Assembly (NCBI GenBank): GCA_911728455.2
Contig: OU452225.1
Coordinates: forward strand, 6,670,106 to 6,734,105
Length of the DNA: 64,000 nt
Reading direction: 5' to 3'
Source of the DNA: Marthasterias glacialis
Taxonomy: Eukaryota; Echinodermata; Asteroidea; Forcipulatida; Asteriidae
Position numbers and translations under genes: made by a program. The notes below the pieces were generated by a model, which saw only the letters and a list, made by a program, of their open reading frames with translations, was not told the origin of the DNA and searched no databases. The stretch's first letter is position 1, and the number at the start of each line of letters is the position of its first letter. Positions 43,937-55,596 of the stretch are shown here, piece by piece.

Positions 43937-44128
43937 TTCGAGCAGCTCATTTATGGGCGTTTACACCACCGCAGCTACGGCCGCCGCACACACACGTCGA
44001 CGCACACACACCGTGAATTCTCTATGCTGATTGGGTACATATGCGCGGCTGACGCGCTATTGTCGTATTGCGCAGATGTGAGCTGCGGTGGAGCAACCCA
44101 TCATGAAACGACCGCTGCTCGGATTAGT
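43937..44128. mobile_element. GC-rich MITE family 3, copy 3
   Basis: GCAGCTCATTTATGGGCGTT TACACCACCGCAGC at the left and GAGCTGCGGTGGAGCAACCC ATCATGAAACG at the right. The interior CTATGCTGATTGGGTACATA matches copies 1 and 2. It is 140 bp upstream of the first coding exon of the C1orf87-like gene and CpG-rich, which could be mistaken for a promoter island. Confidence 0.8.
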
Positions 44129-44228
44129 GTATACATGTGTACAGTTTGTTGGGATAATTATGTTTATTTGCAAGGCAGTAAATGATTTTTATTCTAGTGC
44201 ATCAATGAGCACTATACGGGCTTTTGTA

Positions 44229-44347
44229 CTAAAAGGTTTGGACGCAAAGTTGATGATCATCACTCGCGCAGTGCAATCAAAGTCATGCACGCATTATTCC
44301 TGCACACAGGCACTTTGAGCCATCAACTGCACGTCCAAACCTTTTAG
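44229..44347. mobile_element. 119-bp MITE (CTAAAAGGTTTGGACG ends)
   Basis: The left CTAAAAGGTTTGGACGCAAA GTTGATG and the complement of the right end (CTAAAAGGTTTGGACGTGCA GTTGATG) match in 24 of 27 bases. Single copy in this window. Confidence 0.75.
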
Positions 44348-44399
44348 GCAATCAAGTGCCGCCTTCATTCCAAACCGTCGCTCTGAACGACCTCATATG

Positions 44400-46640
44400 A
44401 ACCAGCGCAACCCGGAGTGCACGTCTTTCTTCGGACTTTGATTATTTTGATGTTTCTGGTATATTTGTCATTCTTTAATGTTCATGTTGTTGCTTGATGA
44501 TGACCTAGAAGTCAGGACCCTGACTGAATGTGTTTGTAATAAAATGTTATTTAGCAAAGAAGAATTTGCCATACACTCGTGAGTGAATGAGATGGTCTAA
44601 TCGTACGCATCGTAGCAATAAAGGGTGTGCACAGCCGTTTTCCTACAGTAAACTTACGGCCGTTCTGACCTCCATGAGGGCACTGCTTGTAAATATCTCT
44701 ATGGGACTCATGACGTCAGACACACAAGGTCTATAGTTTACTTAGTGCGAGGCGCAGTTTGACACACAATGCTAGTGCCACTCAGAGTCAGACAGAGCTA
44801 CGGCCTACGTTATGCGGTCATAACATTGACAGTGCATTAAACATATATAAAAATGATAATAGGGGCCTAACCCAGATTATATTGGCTTTGTGTTTTATTT
44901 CCTTTAGTAAATAGTAGTTTTAGGCTAAAAATGAAATTACTATTTTGTAAACAACATTAAAAACTCAACAAAACCTCATCAATACCCAAATAAACTATTT
45001 AGAAAACACATATTCTGATTACCAGTTTCCGTTGAACAAATTCGGTGATGTCTACCATCGTGATTAAGCTGTACGAGTACGAATGGCTCAATAAATTAAG
45101 TTTCACGCAGAAATAAAAAGCTAACCAAAATGGAATCACACTCAATCAACTCTCATTCTACCAACCATCAATTATCATGGCGCTGGCAACGATAAACAAA
45201 ATTTAGTCTGTATCCGAAACTTTACTGTATTCAAATATTAGGGCATAGTCCGGAACTAGACTGCCCTAAATCAAGTGACAGAGGGCGCTGTTATTGGTTC
45301 CAGAGAGAGCGAGAGAGACCGGGTCGGCGGTCTTTAGTTTTTTGTACAGCTGCCCTTCGCAGCCGCGGTTCAGTTTAGTGTTAAACGTGTGTTTTTGGTA
45401 GGGCTTTAATTAAACAGTCGGACGGAGCCTAAGCCGGAGCCCGAAGCGGAAGCCGCAGTTTCGATAAGGGTCACCCTCACAAAACTGTACGGTTGCAAAT
45501 CCTCCTCCCTCGGCCTCCCGAGGGTTACGATCATCGCACTCTTCCCATTCCCGTTTCAGATGGATTTGAACTTGGACCCGCTGCCTCCAAGAGCAATATT
45601 TGTTAAAAGGAAAAGACTGACCTTCGTTTTGATTAAATTAAACCATCTTCCTGTATTGTAAAGCTGTATCGAGGGGCAAAATAAATGTTCCACCAACTCA
45701 TAATACTATCATCCCCCAAATGGCCATGGAGCAATCCCTAGTAACTAATACCGGCTAAGCCTACTTGTTTAAAAACAAACACAGAGTGAATACACATAAT
45801 GCCCTCTTCCTAAAAATAAAACGGGCCAAAAACTGGCAAGGTCATCTGCATTGCAGATGTTTCTTTGGCGGCGGGTGGCTAGCAGAATCCTCCTGTGCTC
45901 GTCTGCGCGTAAATGACGGTGTTGAGTGTGTGTGATGGCTGGTGTTGTTGAGCGCATGCTGGAGTTGTGGTGGATGCCATGTCAACACATCGCCATTGAA
46001 AATAACCGTTGAATTCAAGAGCCGAAAACGTGTTTCGACAAGGCTCTTCGGGTGCCCACTTAATTGAAGTTTTATGCCAACGTATAAAAAATGCTAATTA
46101 TTCAAAAATACTCCGGGAGTTTCAGCTGAGTCTTTTGAAAATAAAATTCAAAAGTAAAACATAAACTAGAGTTTAGATTTTATTTTTATGGTCTCAAGTA
46201 TGTCTCGAATCGAACTACTCCCGTCACAATCAGAATCACCACAAGGTCCTACAAGAGCGCTAATTTTTGGCCTTAAGTAACGGTCTCAAAACAGAAAATT
46301 GGCCATCTTGAAAAGATTTTCAAGTTGTGCCTAGCCAAACATACCCAAAATCGAAAGTCAATAGCCCTCAGATACATTATTGGACCATTATTTCAACATT
46401 CCCTAAAAGTAGTGACCCACCAAGAAATAATGTCATTTCCATATATTTTTAGGGCTTCCCGACGCGATCGAATCCACTGAATCACTAATCATTAAAGTGT
46501 GGTGCACCCTCATGCTATAATGCGTTCACTAATTCGATCACTCATATAATAGCGCCATCTACTGGATTAAGGTTGTCAAGAACGCGACAAAAAAGGAGGG
46601 TTTTGCTATTTTTGTGTGCACTTTTTTTATCAAACACAAG
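44400..46640. other. Upstream flank of the C1orf87-like gene, no gene recognised
   Basis: Unique sequence with a GC-richer patch at about 45,260-45,480 (GAGGGCGCTGTTATTGG, a reverse CCAAT box, GCAGCCGCGG). This is a plausible site for the promoter and non-coding first exon of the minus-strand gene. A half-MITE (GGAGCCTAAGCCGGAGCCC) overlaps its left side. Nothing else is supported. Confidence 0.3.
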
Positions 46641-46659
46641 ACTATGCACACAGGTAGAA

Positions 46660-46802
46660 AACAAACAAACCAACCAACCAACCAACCAACCAACCAACCA
46701 ACCAACCAACCAACCAACCAACCAACCAACCAAACAAACAAACGCACGCACGCGCGCGCGCGCACGCACGGACGGACGGACGGACGGACGGACGGACGGA
46801 TT
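46660..46802. repeat. Compound microsatellite (CCAA)n-(AACA)-(CG)n-(GGAC)n
   Basis: About 17 CCAA units (46,669-46,732), a short CAAA run, a GCACG/CGCGCGCG stretch, then about 8-9 GGAC units (46,768-46,800). Open frames in both directions here (Asn/Gln/Pro/Thr or Gly/Trp/Leu/Val repeats) are by-products. Confidence 0.95.
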
Positions 46803-46963
46803 AAAACTAAAACTAAAATGTACATTTTGATTTACACAAAGTATACAATAAGGTACGTAAATAAGAGCACAAAACGAGAAATTTACATGCATTGACAACA
46901 TCAAGTGGATAAACACAAAATATGGAGACTCAGTCATAAGCAATGCTGAACAAATGTGTTTTG

Positions 46964-47307
46964 AAACCCCAACTCAACATTGGTAAACTGACCATAAAAT
47001 AATGATTCATTTCTTTGCACAAATCAAGATATTTGTAATAAAACCAACCTGTGAAAGTTTCAGCTCATTTCGTTGTTTTATTTGCGAGAAAACGGTAAAA
47101 ATGTATTCAGTCTTTTTTTACGCATTCCTATAGGCAGAGTTTTCGTCTCACTGAGACGAAAACTAATTTTGGATCTTACTTCATTTATTATTTAGAAACG
47201 ATATCACTTTAGGCAGAAATATTTCAAGGAAAGTTTTCTACCATCGTTGTCTTTATACCATGTATAAGGTATATGTAAATCTGTGAACATTTATGTTTTC
47301 TTCTTAA
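46964..47307. mobile_element. MITE family 1, copy 2 (right end lost)
   Basis: Starts AAACCCCAACTCAACATTGG and runs through TTTTCGTCTCACTGAGACGA AAACTAATTTTGG to TTTATGTTTTCTTCTTA, where the inverted terminal repeat should follow. It is replaced by a fragment of the 48.2-kb foldback family (TAATTGTTCTTGTGAGAACT). Confidence 0.8.
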
Positions 47308-47761
47308 CGTTCATAGATTAATTGTTCTTGTGAGAACTTGTCCTGTTATTATTCTACTACCGCGGAGTAGATTTCATGTTAAAATGTGTTTTAAGCGTGC
47401 TTATGAAAATGTCCAGAGATTCTGTGGTTCGGATATTTAATGATAAAGAGTTGCAGAATTTGGGAGCACGATGGCTATGTAGGAAGTGGTTGTTTTAGGA
47501 ACAGTTCGAAGAAGTTTGTTTGTAGATCGAAGACTGTGACTAGATCTACTATAGAATATAGGTCTATCAAATGGCTGGGTCAGTGAGACATGAAGCAACC
47601 GATCGATTTCTGTGTTAGAGAGCACAGGATCAATACAGTTCCCAGACAATAATAACCGATTCGCCACTGAGTGCCCCCGACCAAGAATAAACTTGCGACT
47701 ACTTCAGAATGGTTGCCCACATTATTTCAAGTCGTAGCGGGGTGCCACTGTTATACAAACT

Positions 47762-47895
47762 GGGGAGGGGGGGGGGGTGGGGGCTCAAATTGACGATGCA
47801 CTTTTGAAGCCGGAACAACGTGAACGGGGAGAAGACCCCCCCCCCCCGCGCCAAAAACAAAAATAAATACAAAATCGGGGGGGGGGGGGGGCACG
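47762..47895. repeat. G/C homopolymer tracts
   Basis: Three runs of 9-18 G or C within about 130 bp (near 47,764-47,778; 47,838-47,848; 47,877-47,891). These are G-quadruplex-prone and likely assembly-unstable. Confidence 0.85.
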
Positions 47896-48174
47896 CTCAC
47901 ATACACATATCAACTTGCAAGCAAGCAAACAAACAAATACTCTGCAAAACCAAGTTTGTGGGTTCACTTCAGAGTGTAGACGTGACCGATCCCAACACCA
48001 AATTTTTCTTACACTACAGATCAGGATCAGGGAAATTTGGCGAGTTGGTTATATGTCACATGTTGACACGCCACTGACCTGTTCCAAATTGATTATCTGT
48101 TTAGTTAGTGTTATTGTTGTATTATTTTACTTGGTATATTCGCTTTGCAGTAGCACCATTATTATCTACTTTGC

Positions 48175-48645
48175 TGTGCAGATAATTGTTCTCGTGAGAA
48201 CTTGTCCTATTTATTTTATTACCGCAGAGTCGATTTCGGAGTTCGGGGGACAACTTTTAGTTCTGAAAAATGAAAACTGTCCTGCTTCCAGTGCTATACC
48301 TGGGGAGGTAGGAAATCAGCCGGGACCGCATACTGAGTTATTAAATGGTTCCAACTTGTAGACTAGCCTATACTCTAGTAATATCCTGACGATGACTAGA
48401 GCAGGCTTGTCGAAACGTTGAGCCCAACAACTTAGACTCACTCCGCGGCAGTGAAGTTAACCACGAGAAGTTTCCCCGATTCACTAAGCGTAAAGTCCCG
48501 TCCGAGTTCCTACCTCCCCAGGCAGGAGGCATATACTTAATAAACAAGACAGTTCAGAACTAAGTGGTCCCCCGAATTCCGAAATCTGAGGTAGTATAAT
48601 AAATAGGCCTAAAAGTTTTCACAAGAACAATCTACACAGGAAAGT
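48175..48645. mobile_element. Foldback element with ~130-bp arms
   Basis: The arms 48,175-48,325 (GCAGATAATTGTTCTCGTGA ... GGGGAGGTAGGAA) and 48,514-48,645 (TTCCTACCTCCCCAGGCAGG ... CAAGAACAATCTACACAGG) are inverse copies. Shared tracts are ATTTCGGAGTTCGGGGGAC and GTTCTGAA. The spacer contains CCTGACGATGACTAGAGCAG GCTTGTCGAAACGTTGAG. Fragments are at 41,845-41,960 and 47,308-47,375. Confidence 0.7.
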
Positions 48646-48929
48646 GAATAATTAGTATGCATAATGGTAATACCTCAAACTGGATATAAAATTGATACCT
48701 CGCCATTCAATGCCTCATAACCCATATTGTTGTACTTATTACTATTAATTGAATTTGTTTTATAAAATCAATTGTACACGTGTGCAAGGGGCCTGTGCGT
48801 AATATTGCGCTCCGCCCTACTGGTCCCCGTATCATGTGTTGTTAACCTTTATAGCGGGAAATTATTTTATTAGAACCGATGTTTTCACCGGAGGGCGTGG
48901 CCAAGAGCACGGCAACAGCTTCACAATGA

Positions 48930-48966
48930 CGATTGTGTGTGTGTGTGTGTGGGGGGGGGGGGGGGG
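48930..48966 (+). repeat. (GT)n followed by a ~17-bp G tract
   Basis: TTGTGTGTGTGTGTGTGTG runs directly into an uninterrupted G tract. A polymorphic simple repeat. Confidence 0.9.
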
Positions 48967-49324
48967 AAGGTACGCTAAAACAGGGCTCTGTTTCATCATT
49001 AAAAAAAAAATCGATGAGCATAAAATATTTAAGATTCAAAAAGCAGTGTTTCATTTGTCATGTTATAAGATTCATGCAGTTTTCACTCTTGCATGCTTAT
49101 GCTAACAAATTTACTTTTAAAGAAAATTTGCCCGAAACCATTAGCAGCGAAATTGACATCACTGCCCCCCCCCCCTCCCTAATTTACTCCACTATGAACC
49201 ATTACCAGTCGAGATAAGTCTGCTTTAGGCCTACATAGTAATTTTAGCTGGTAACCATTTCAGCATGCAAGTACCACTTAACACAGTATTTTTTTGTTTT
49301 TTTGTGTTTTTTTTGCCTTAAAGC

Positions 49325-49865
49325 AGTGGCGTATAGGCTCTGAATGTAAAAGAGTAAACTCTTGTTGTTCACCACCTTGCAAACAGCTATAATATGGCAG
49401 ACAACTCTGTTTAGAGTAAAATATGGGTTTTTTCAACTTGAATCAGAGTGAAGTTCGCTCCACTTTCACTAAAAAAGGGTGATGCACAGTGAGTTTCACT
49501 CTGAAAAGAGCCAAACTGACATGCCACTCGGGCGAGAGAGTGAAATGTTCACTCTTTTACATTAAGATTACCTTAAGAGTAACAAAGGGGCAGGGGGACA
49601 CGTGCTCCCCGGCCCCCATAATTGATGTCCATGAGATTAAAAATTACCAGAGTAAAACTTTACATTTTGTAGCTTTTATGTAATAATTAAATGTTTTTTT
49701 AAAACTATTTTTCTATATAGGCCTACACGCGCGTAGTGTATTTGTTTTTATCTCCATGTCAGATTATCTTATAAAAAAAAATAGTAAAGGCATTTCGAGA
49801 GCGCTAAAAAGGGGCTTGTTTAGGAAAAGCGAACATTTTTAATGGACCTGCAGAAGTACCACCCC
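49325..49865. mobile_element. Possible hAT-type element, relative of 12,054-12,387
   Basis: Begins CAGTGGCGTATAGG and contains GAGATTAAAAATTACCAGAG TAAAACTTTACATTTTG and AGCTTTTATGTAATAATT, which align with 12,130-12,190. The right terminus is not clear. Confidence 0.35.
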
Positions 49866-50914
49866 TTGAAATTTGTTTCATTTTCTCGTGTACTTTTTGG
49901 CGTCCACAAAAATCAATGGGGAAAACAAAAAAATACAAATTAAACTAAGTATCCCGGCTTCCCTATACCAAATAACCCTCACTATTATTAAATCATTACC
50001 GGTATGCTCTGCTCAAAACCTGATGGAGGCATGTCCGGCGGCTATAGACGTGGCGATGTGCTGCACTTCTAGCTGTATTTTTTTCCCCCGAGCTTGATAA
50101 TTAATCAAAGAAACGAAAATGTAATGAATTTATCAATTTCAAATAAGGACAGAGTCGGTTTGAGTCAGTAACAGTTGCTGAGGTTGTTTCTTTGGGGTCG
50201 GATGAGGCCGGGGGCTTCCTATTAACTGAGTTTGTCGAACTTCTGTTTTTATACTTTTATTAAACTTGCCACTAGTCTACCTAAAGGTCGTACTCCTCAG
50301 CCTCAAGTAAAGTCGTTCTGACTCATAATATTCTGTTTCAATGATTGTTATCGAAATCATGCAGTTATACTGAACATCAGAATCTCTTATTTCCACTAAT
50401 CACCGATGCTTTTGATATCGGGTGTAGACAGTAAGACTGAATCAGATATTGTTTTGCTGATGAATCTCGGGTAGGCCACCAAAACATCGAATGCTGTAAA
50501 TATTTTTAATATTTTAAGCATCCAGAAAACATCAAATATACCGAACAGAAACAAATCATTTAAACTAAAAACTTAGATAACAAATTTACACAGAAAGGAA
50601 TAACACTACACTAACAGGACCGCGCGTTTTTTTTTTTGAAATAGCGCTTCAATAATTCTCCCACATCAGAAGATCGGTCGATAAAAAGCTGCATGTGGTT
50701 AAAAATTAAACAAATTCTCTTTAAGGGAATGCATGATATATGTTAATTTTCATTTGTCTGAGGCCCGAACATATGCTGCACAATATAGTTCAATCGATGG
50801 TCGTTATTGAACAGTTTCTGTTTTGTTTACAGAATGCGGGAGTGGCACCCCCAATGTCCAATAAACCTGTTGTATTTTCCTCTACCAACTAATTCACCTC
50901 GATAGAGGGAGGGC

Positions 50915-51090
50915 GCCCTACATCGCCATCTTGTTTAATTTCCTACACTGTGTGTGTGTTGTGTGTAGTAAAAAATCGTAGTAGGTAATTTTGTGATCTG
51001 GCGCTCTTCTGTGTCGAAGCGTTTGCCTTCTCTCTCCTGATTCTTTCGTTCTCTTCTTCTTTCTGACTGTTCTATGGACGGGTACGTAAG
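50915..51090 (+). promoter_or_regulatory. Candidate promoter and first exon (YY1-like motif)
   Basis: TCGCCATCTTG at about 50,921-50,931 matches the YY1 consensus found at many TSSs. A pyrimidine-rich stretch follows (51,020-51,070), then an ATG at 51,073 (TTCTATGGACGG) and a strong donor-like GTACGTAAGG (51,080-51,090). This would make a short first coding exon. No downstream exon is established; 51,836-51,925 (MRWESDHLQCPTLFALKKIL) is the only nearby candidate. Confidence 0.25.
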
Positions 51091-52050
51091 GTATTTATCG
51101 TCAACCATTTTCTCCTTTTCATTGTTATGTTTGTAAAATGTAGGTAGCTGCTTGGTTTGTTTTGGGTGACTCTCAACCAACTCAACTCAACGGCAAGTGG
51201 TATTTTTAATTGCATGAATGGCTGCGCGCGTATGCATCTCTCGGCCTACCACCCATGTCTCTGTTGACTCGAGTGTAACGGTAGTGTTGTGTTATTTGTA
51301 ATATGGTGTACACGCATTTTTCTGTCGTTCTAGTCCTACTGAAAACACAGTCATGACAGCAGTTATGTTTACATGCAAAATGATGTATATATGGTCCAAA
51401 GTTTTTGCTTGAGCTGACTTTCTCTTTGATTGTTACATGTTGCTGAAGATTGAAGTGACTGAATGATTGAAAAGTGAAGCATAAATTTTCAGACTCAACA
51501 TCAACAAGTAATTTGAGACAATTGGCATTGTAGTTAGTATCTAGTCATAGTAGGACAGTTAAAAGTAATTTTAGGATTTGATTAACCACCCACCCGACAT
51601 TTTTTATGTATCTTATGAGTTATATATAGCAATGAACAGCAATCACGTTTTTATGTATTTTTGTATAGGCAGTGGATATTTGGCCGGCACCGGCTTTTCT
51701 TTAGTAACTGATGTTGAAACTGGAATGGCACTGATCATGCGCAGTGACTGTGTTTTGGGCACTTTGACGTTTTACTTTGTCAAATCTTAGTCTGGTTGTG
51801 TGCCAACAGTGTCGTTGTGACGTCGTAGTCACAAGATGAGGTGGGAATCAGACCATTTACAATGTCCAACTTTATTTGCCTTAAAGAAAATCCTCCAGAG
51901 CCACAAATCAGAAAAAGAAAAGGTATATTACTCTGCAATTAAAAGTAGTAGTCAATTTCAAATATCAGAAGAAGAACGTGGTGTAGCAACCACTCAGCCA
52001 CAGGTGCAGTTGAATGAAATACTGTTAGTTTGATACCTTATATATGTGGC

Positions 52051-52443
52051 GTGTCGTGGCCGAGCGGATAAGAACACCGGACTCAAGCTCTGGTGTCTCT
52101 GTACAGCAGAGTGTGGGTTCGAATCCCGGTCGTGACACTTGTGTCCTTAAGCAAGACACTTAACCATTATTGGATGGGATGTAAAGCTGTAGGTCCCGTG
52201 GGCTGTGTAATGCACGTAAAAGAACCCAGTGCACTTATCACAAAGAGAAGGGGTTCACCACCCTGGTGTTCTGGTTTGATCGGCTGCAGATTGCGCCACA
52301 GCACCTTGTAAACCGTTACATGGTGCTAAAGGAACAGGTCTCATACTACATAACTCCGAATACCTTGCAAGATAAATACTGTGTATGCGCCAGGAGTGTC
52401 AATTCTGGCGCGGTATAAATGTTCAATATTATTATTATTATTA
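52051..52443 (+). repeat. SINE family A, full copy
   Basis: GTGTCGTGGCCGAGCGGATA to CTTGTAAACCGTTACATGG and an (ATT)n tail. It lacks a CTTCGTCCTTC segment (replaced by TTGGATGGGATG) but otherwise matches 30,961-31,378. Confidence 0.9.
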
Positions 52444-53014
52444 TATAATGCTACTTGTCCAAGTGTCAAACAGGGCAAAATCAAATCAAAATAAAATCAC
52501 GTGAAAATTACTGCCATCACCTTCATGATATTAGTTAACTCAGGTTTTTGAAGAAATATTGAATCTGACACTAGTGACAGCCACCTTTTTAGTCACGATG
52601 ACACAAAATGGCATCTTATTTACTCAAAAATGATTTGTTTTCGCCCATGATTAGTGTAAAAGTGGTGCAAGAGTTTGGCATCTTATCTATGGATAGATTA
52701 AACATTTAAACATTTTTATTACATTTTTCAATTGAAATGGGTAAGCCCCCTGTTGTGTGTATTTCAGTATTTTCACTAATAGTTAAAAAGTTATTCCAAT
52801 TATTCCATTACCAGAGAGCCAAACTGAGTGTCACATCTTTGTTGCGCTGAAAAATGTTCAAATCAGAGATACATGTATTCACCTGTAACTCAAAATGGTT
52901 AAATGGTTCTTTGAAAAAGTTTCTGTGTGGCAACAGTGGCATTCAACAAATGAGTATAGGTCCTTTATAAACATTTCCAACATCTAAATTAAAAAGGTTA
53001 ATTTGTCAAGATAC

Positions 53015-53272
53015 TCGGGGTTCTCCCCAGGATTTTTCAAAATTGGGGACATTCTGGGGCAAGTGTGGCTGAAGCACGCTGAATTGAAACCAGGTCCTCG
53101 GAATGTTTTTAATTAACTGATGTTTATGTTTGGTTTGAAACGCTCTACCATGCACTGTGGAGCATTTATAGTGGTTGTATCATTTGTGGATTTGATCTTG
53201 AAATCTAAAAAAAAGTTGCCATAATTCCCACGTATCGGCCTGATGTAATAGCTTGTGCATGGGGAGAACCCT
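53015..53272 (-). mobile_element. hAT-like MITE (CAGGGTTCTCCCC ends), copy 1
   Basis: CGGGGTTCTCCCCAGGATTT at the left and GCATGGGGAGAACCCTG at the right. The interior AATTCAGCGTGCTTCAGCCA (reverse) is shared with 57,410-57,710 and 58,893-59,221. CAGGG ends suggest the hAT superfamily; the 8-bp duplication is not confirmed. Confidence 0.7.
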
Positions 53273-53710
53273 GGTGAAGTTTCGTAATTATGGTTTGTCA
53301 GGACTCGATTTAGTCACAAGCCTTGGCATATAGACATTACTCAAGAATACTGCGAGGCTAGTCAAATTCGTTTCCTGGGTAGCCTGGTCCGCTAGTTAAA
53401 AATCAGCGTTAACATGTGTTTTTTTATTATGTAAATATTGCACGAAAAATCACATATATGCCAATTAAAAATTTATGCAGGTTTAGTAAACAGCTACATG
53501 TGTGTAGACAGTACCAGCCAAACTCCAATGTACACCTGACAATCTCCAGGCTGGGTAGTAAAAACAATTTGCAGGGTCTGCTCGCTCATCTTTGAGCACG
53601 ATGCTCATGTAGGTCAATTAAGATGACTTTACATGCAACAGGTGGAGCGAACTTAACCTACATTAAACTTCAAGCCATTTTTCAACAATGAGCACTTGGG
53701 CCTCAGTGAT

Positions 53711-54144
53711 TGCCCAACTCCCTCGAGGGTGATTTACAAGGATCTTTTCTCACTCTAACAAAGTCCAACACCATTTGGTATCTCAACACCCAAACTATTG
53801 GACTCTGATTATGGTGGTACGCCTGATCCCATGTAAAGCATAATCAGTTTACTAGTGCAGTCCTCAATCCAACAGAATAAAAACAAACATGCTGTTGGTG
53901 TTTGATGGGTCGGGGACAGTTAGGGTTAACCCTAACAGTCCCCATTCCATCAGACTCTGGCAGCAAAATTTTTCGGATTTTGTTGGACTGAGGACTGCAT
54001 GAGTAAACTGATCATGCTTTACATGGGTTCAGGCATACCACCATAATCAGAGTACCACAGTTTGGGTGTTGAGTTAGTGAATGGTGTTGGACTTTGTTCG
54101 AGTGAGGAAGGATCCTAGTAAATCACTCAAGGGAGTTCGGGTTA
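53711..54144. repeat. 434-bp near-continuous foldback (inverted repeat without spacer)
   Basis: The arms meet at TTAGGGTTAACCCTAA (centre about 53,929). Paired tracts are CCAACTCCCTCGAGGGTGAT / ATCACTCAAGGGAGTTCGG; CAAAGTCCAACACCATT / AATGGTGTTGGACTTTG; ATCAGTTTACT / AGTAAACTGAT; and GCAGTCCTCAATCCAACA / TGTTGGACTGAGGACTGC. Each arm is about 215 bp. No coding content, and no other copy in the window. Confidence 0.9.
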
Positions 54145-55394
54145 ATGGCCAAAATAAGAATACAAAATTCAATCATGCAAACAAAATTACCCTTTTTAAG
54201 CTAAATATGAATCTTGTTATACTGTAGGCTTGAATATCAACATCTTCACTAGACTACATTATATATCTTGTAGCCTCAAAAATTTTGCTGGACCTTAAAT
54301 ATTTAATACGATTGACCAATTAATTTCTTTCTCTTTTAATACTTCTATCACACGGATTGGACTTGAAAAATATGCATTACTAATGTGTGTTTGGAAAAAC
54401 AGTAGACTGCTTGACTTACTTGTATGTGGTTGTGATGTTGCTGCCCAGTGTTTTACAGGCCGATATTAGTACTAGACTCTGGCCAAGCCCTGTTCCGGGG
54501 GGCATTCTTCTTTTTTCTTGAATCCTAAACAAACCAAAGTGGCTGCCTGTGGAATAAAACTGCAATTTTTCTTGCATTTCGTGACTTTGTGTGAGAAAAT
54601 TTGCTCAGCATACAGTTTGTTTTCCCCCAAAACTCTGATTTCCTAATTGGAAATGCCCTTTCTTCAGGAAGAGTAGCTCCCCCCCCCCACAAACTAAAAA
54701 ATGAAAGTCGAGGCCTTCAGGCATCATGGGCCATTTTTTTAAAAGTTTCTTTCATGAGCATGCTCTTGTGAGTTAGTGTCACCCCAAATGGGTGTTTATG
54801 TTTAATTTGGTTGTTGGGAACTGTCCAAATCTGAATTGTTTAGCTTTTCATAGCACCATGCGCTTGGTGATACATTTGTATAGCCATAAATGGATTTTTT
54901 TTTGAGGCAATTACACTTGGCATACCTGCAGGTATCCGAGGGACGCCCAGGGTATAAACATGTCCCTGTGCTGGGCTTATTCCTTAACATTTTTTTTTTT
55001 TTACAATGAGAGGGGATGTAAAAATGTGACATTGTGGAAAAGTTTAAAACATGTGTCACATGTTTTGTTTTTAAAATTGGGCAAGGTAAAGTCATCACAG
55101 AAATTCATCACAAAAGGGTTTTACTTGTGGTGCTTGGGTTCTTAAAAAAAGTTGTTAAAAGAAGAAGAAAAACAAACAGACAAATTCCCCCCCCTATAAA
55201 AAAAGCAAAAAAACAACTTGGTTTCAATAGGTTGCAATACATGATATGACATGCATTCACGCCTAATAATTTGTATGTACAGTGCCTTGATTACATGTAC
55301 ATGTACATGTATACTGTACAAAGCCTTGATCTAGCTGCTTGGATATGTGCGTTCTATAAGTACTTATATTATTAGTAGTAAATGTACTACAGGG

Positions 55395-55555
55395 GGGCAG
55401 CAGAGGCATTTGCCACCCTGCCCCGTCCTCCATGGTTTATTGCCTTGGTGCCCTCGAAATGTTAAAGTAGAAATTTAAATTTACCTCATACAGGTGCCCT
55501 TTACTAAACTCTGCCTTGCCCTTACATGTGCAAGCACAAAGAATCATGCCTGGGT
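55395..55555. mobile_element. GGCCTGAT-type MITE relative
   Basis: Core TATTGCCTTGGTGCCCTCGA AATGTTAAAG, ACCTCATACAGGTGCCCTTT and GCACAAAGAATCATGCCTG. Both halves of the 162-bp consensus are present; the ends are diverged. Confidence 0.6.
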
Positions 55556-55596
55556 GTGTTTATTGCATAATGTACATGTATGTATTCATTTGTGTG

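Noticed and set aside
43937-44128. CpG-island promoter of the C1orf87-like gene
   Set aside because: The GC-rich patch is a copy of MITE family 3 with two other copies in the window, so its base composition comes from the element.
46542-46943. Gly/Trp/Leu/Val or Thr/Asn/Gln/Pro repeat proteins
   Set aside because: Translation of the (CCAA)n/(GGAC)n microsatellites in several frames on both strands.
53921-53936. Interstitial telomere fusion (TTAGGG/CCCTAA)
   Set aside because: Only one hexamer per side, fully explained as the centre of the 434-bp inverted repeat.
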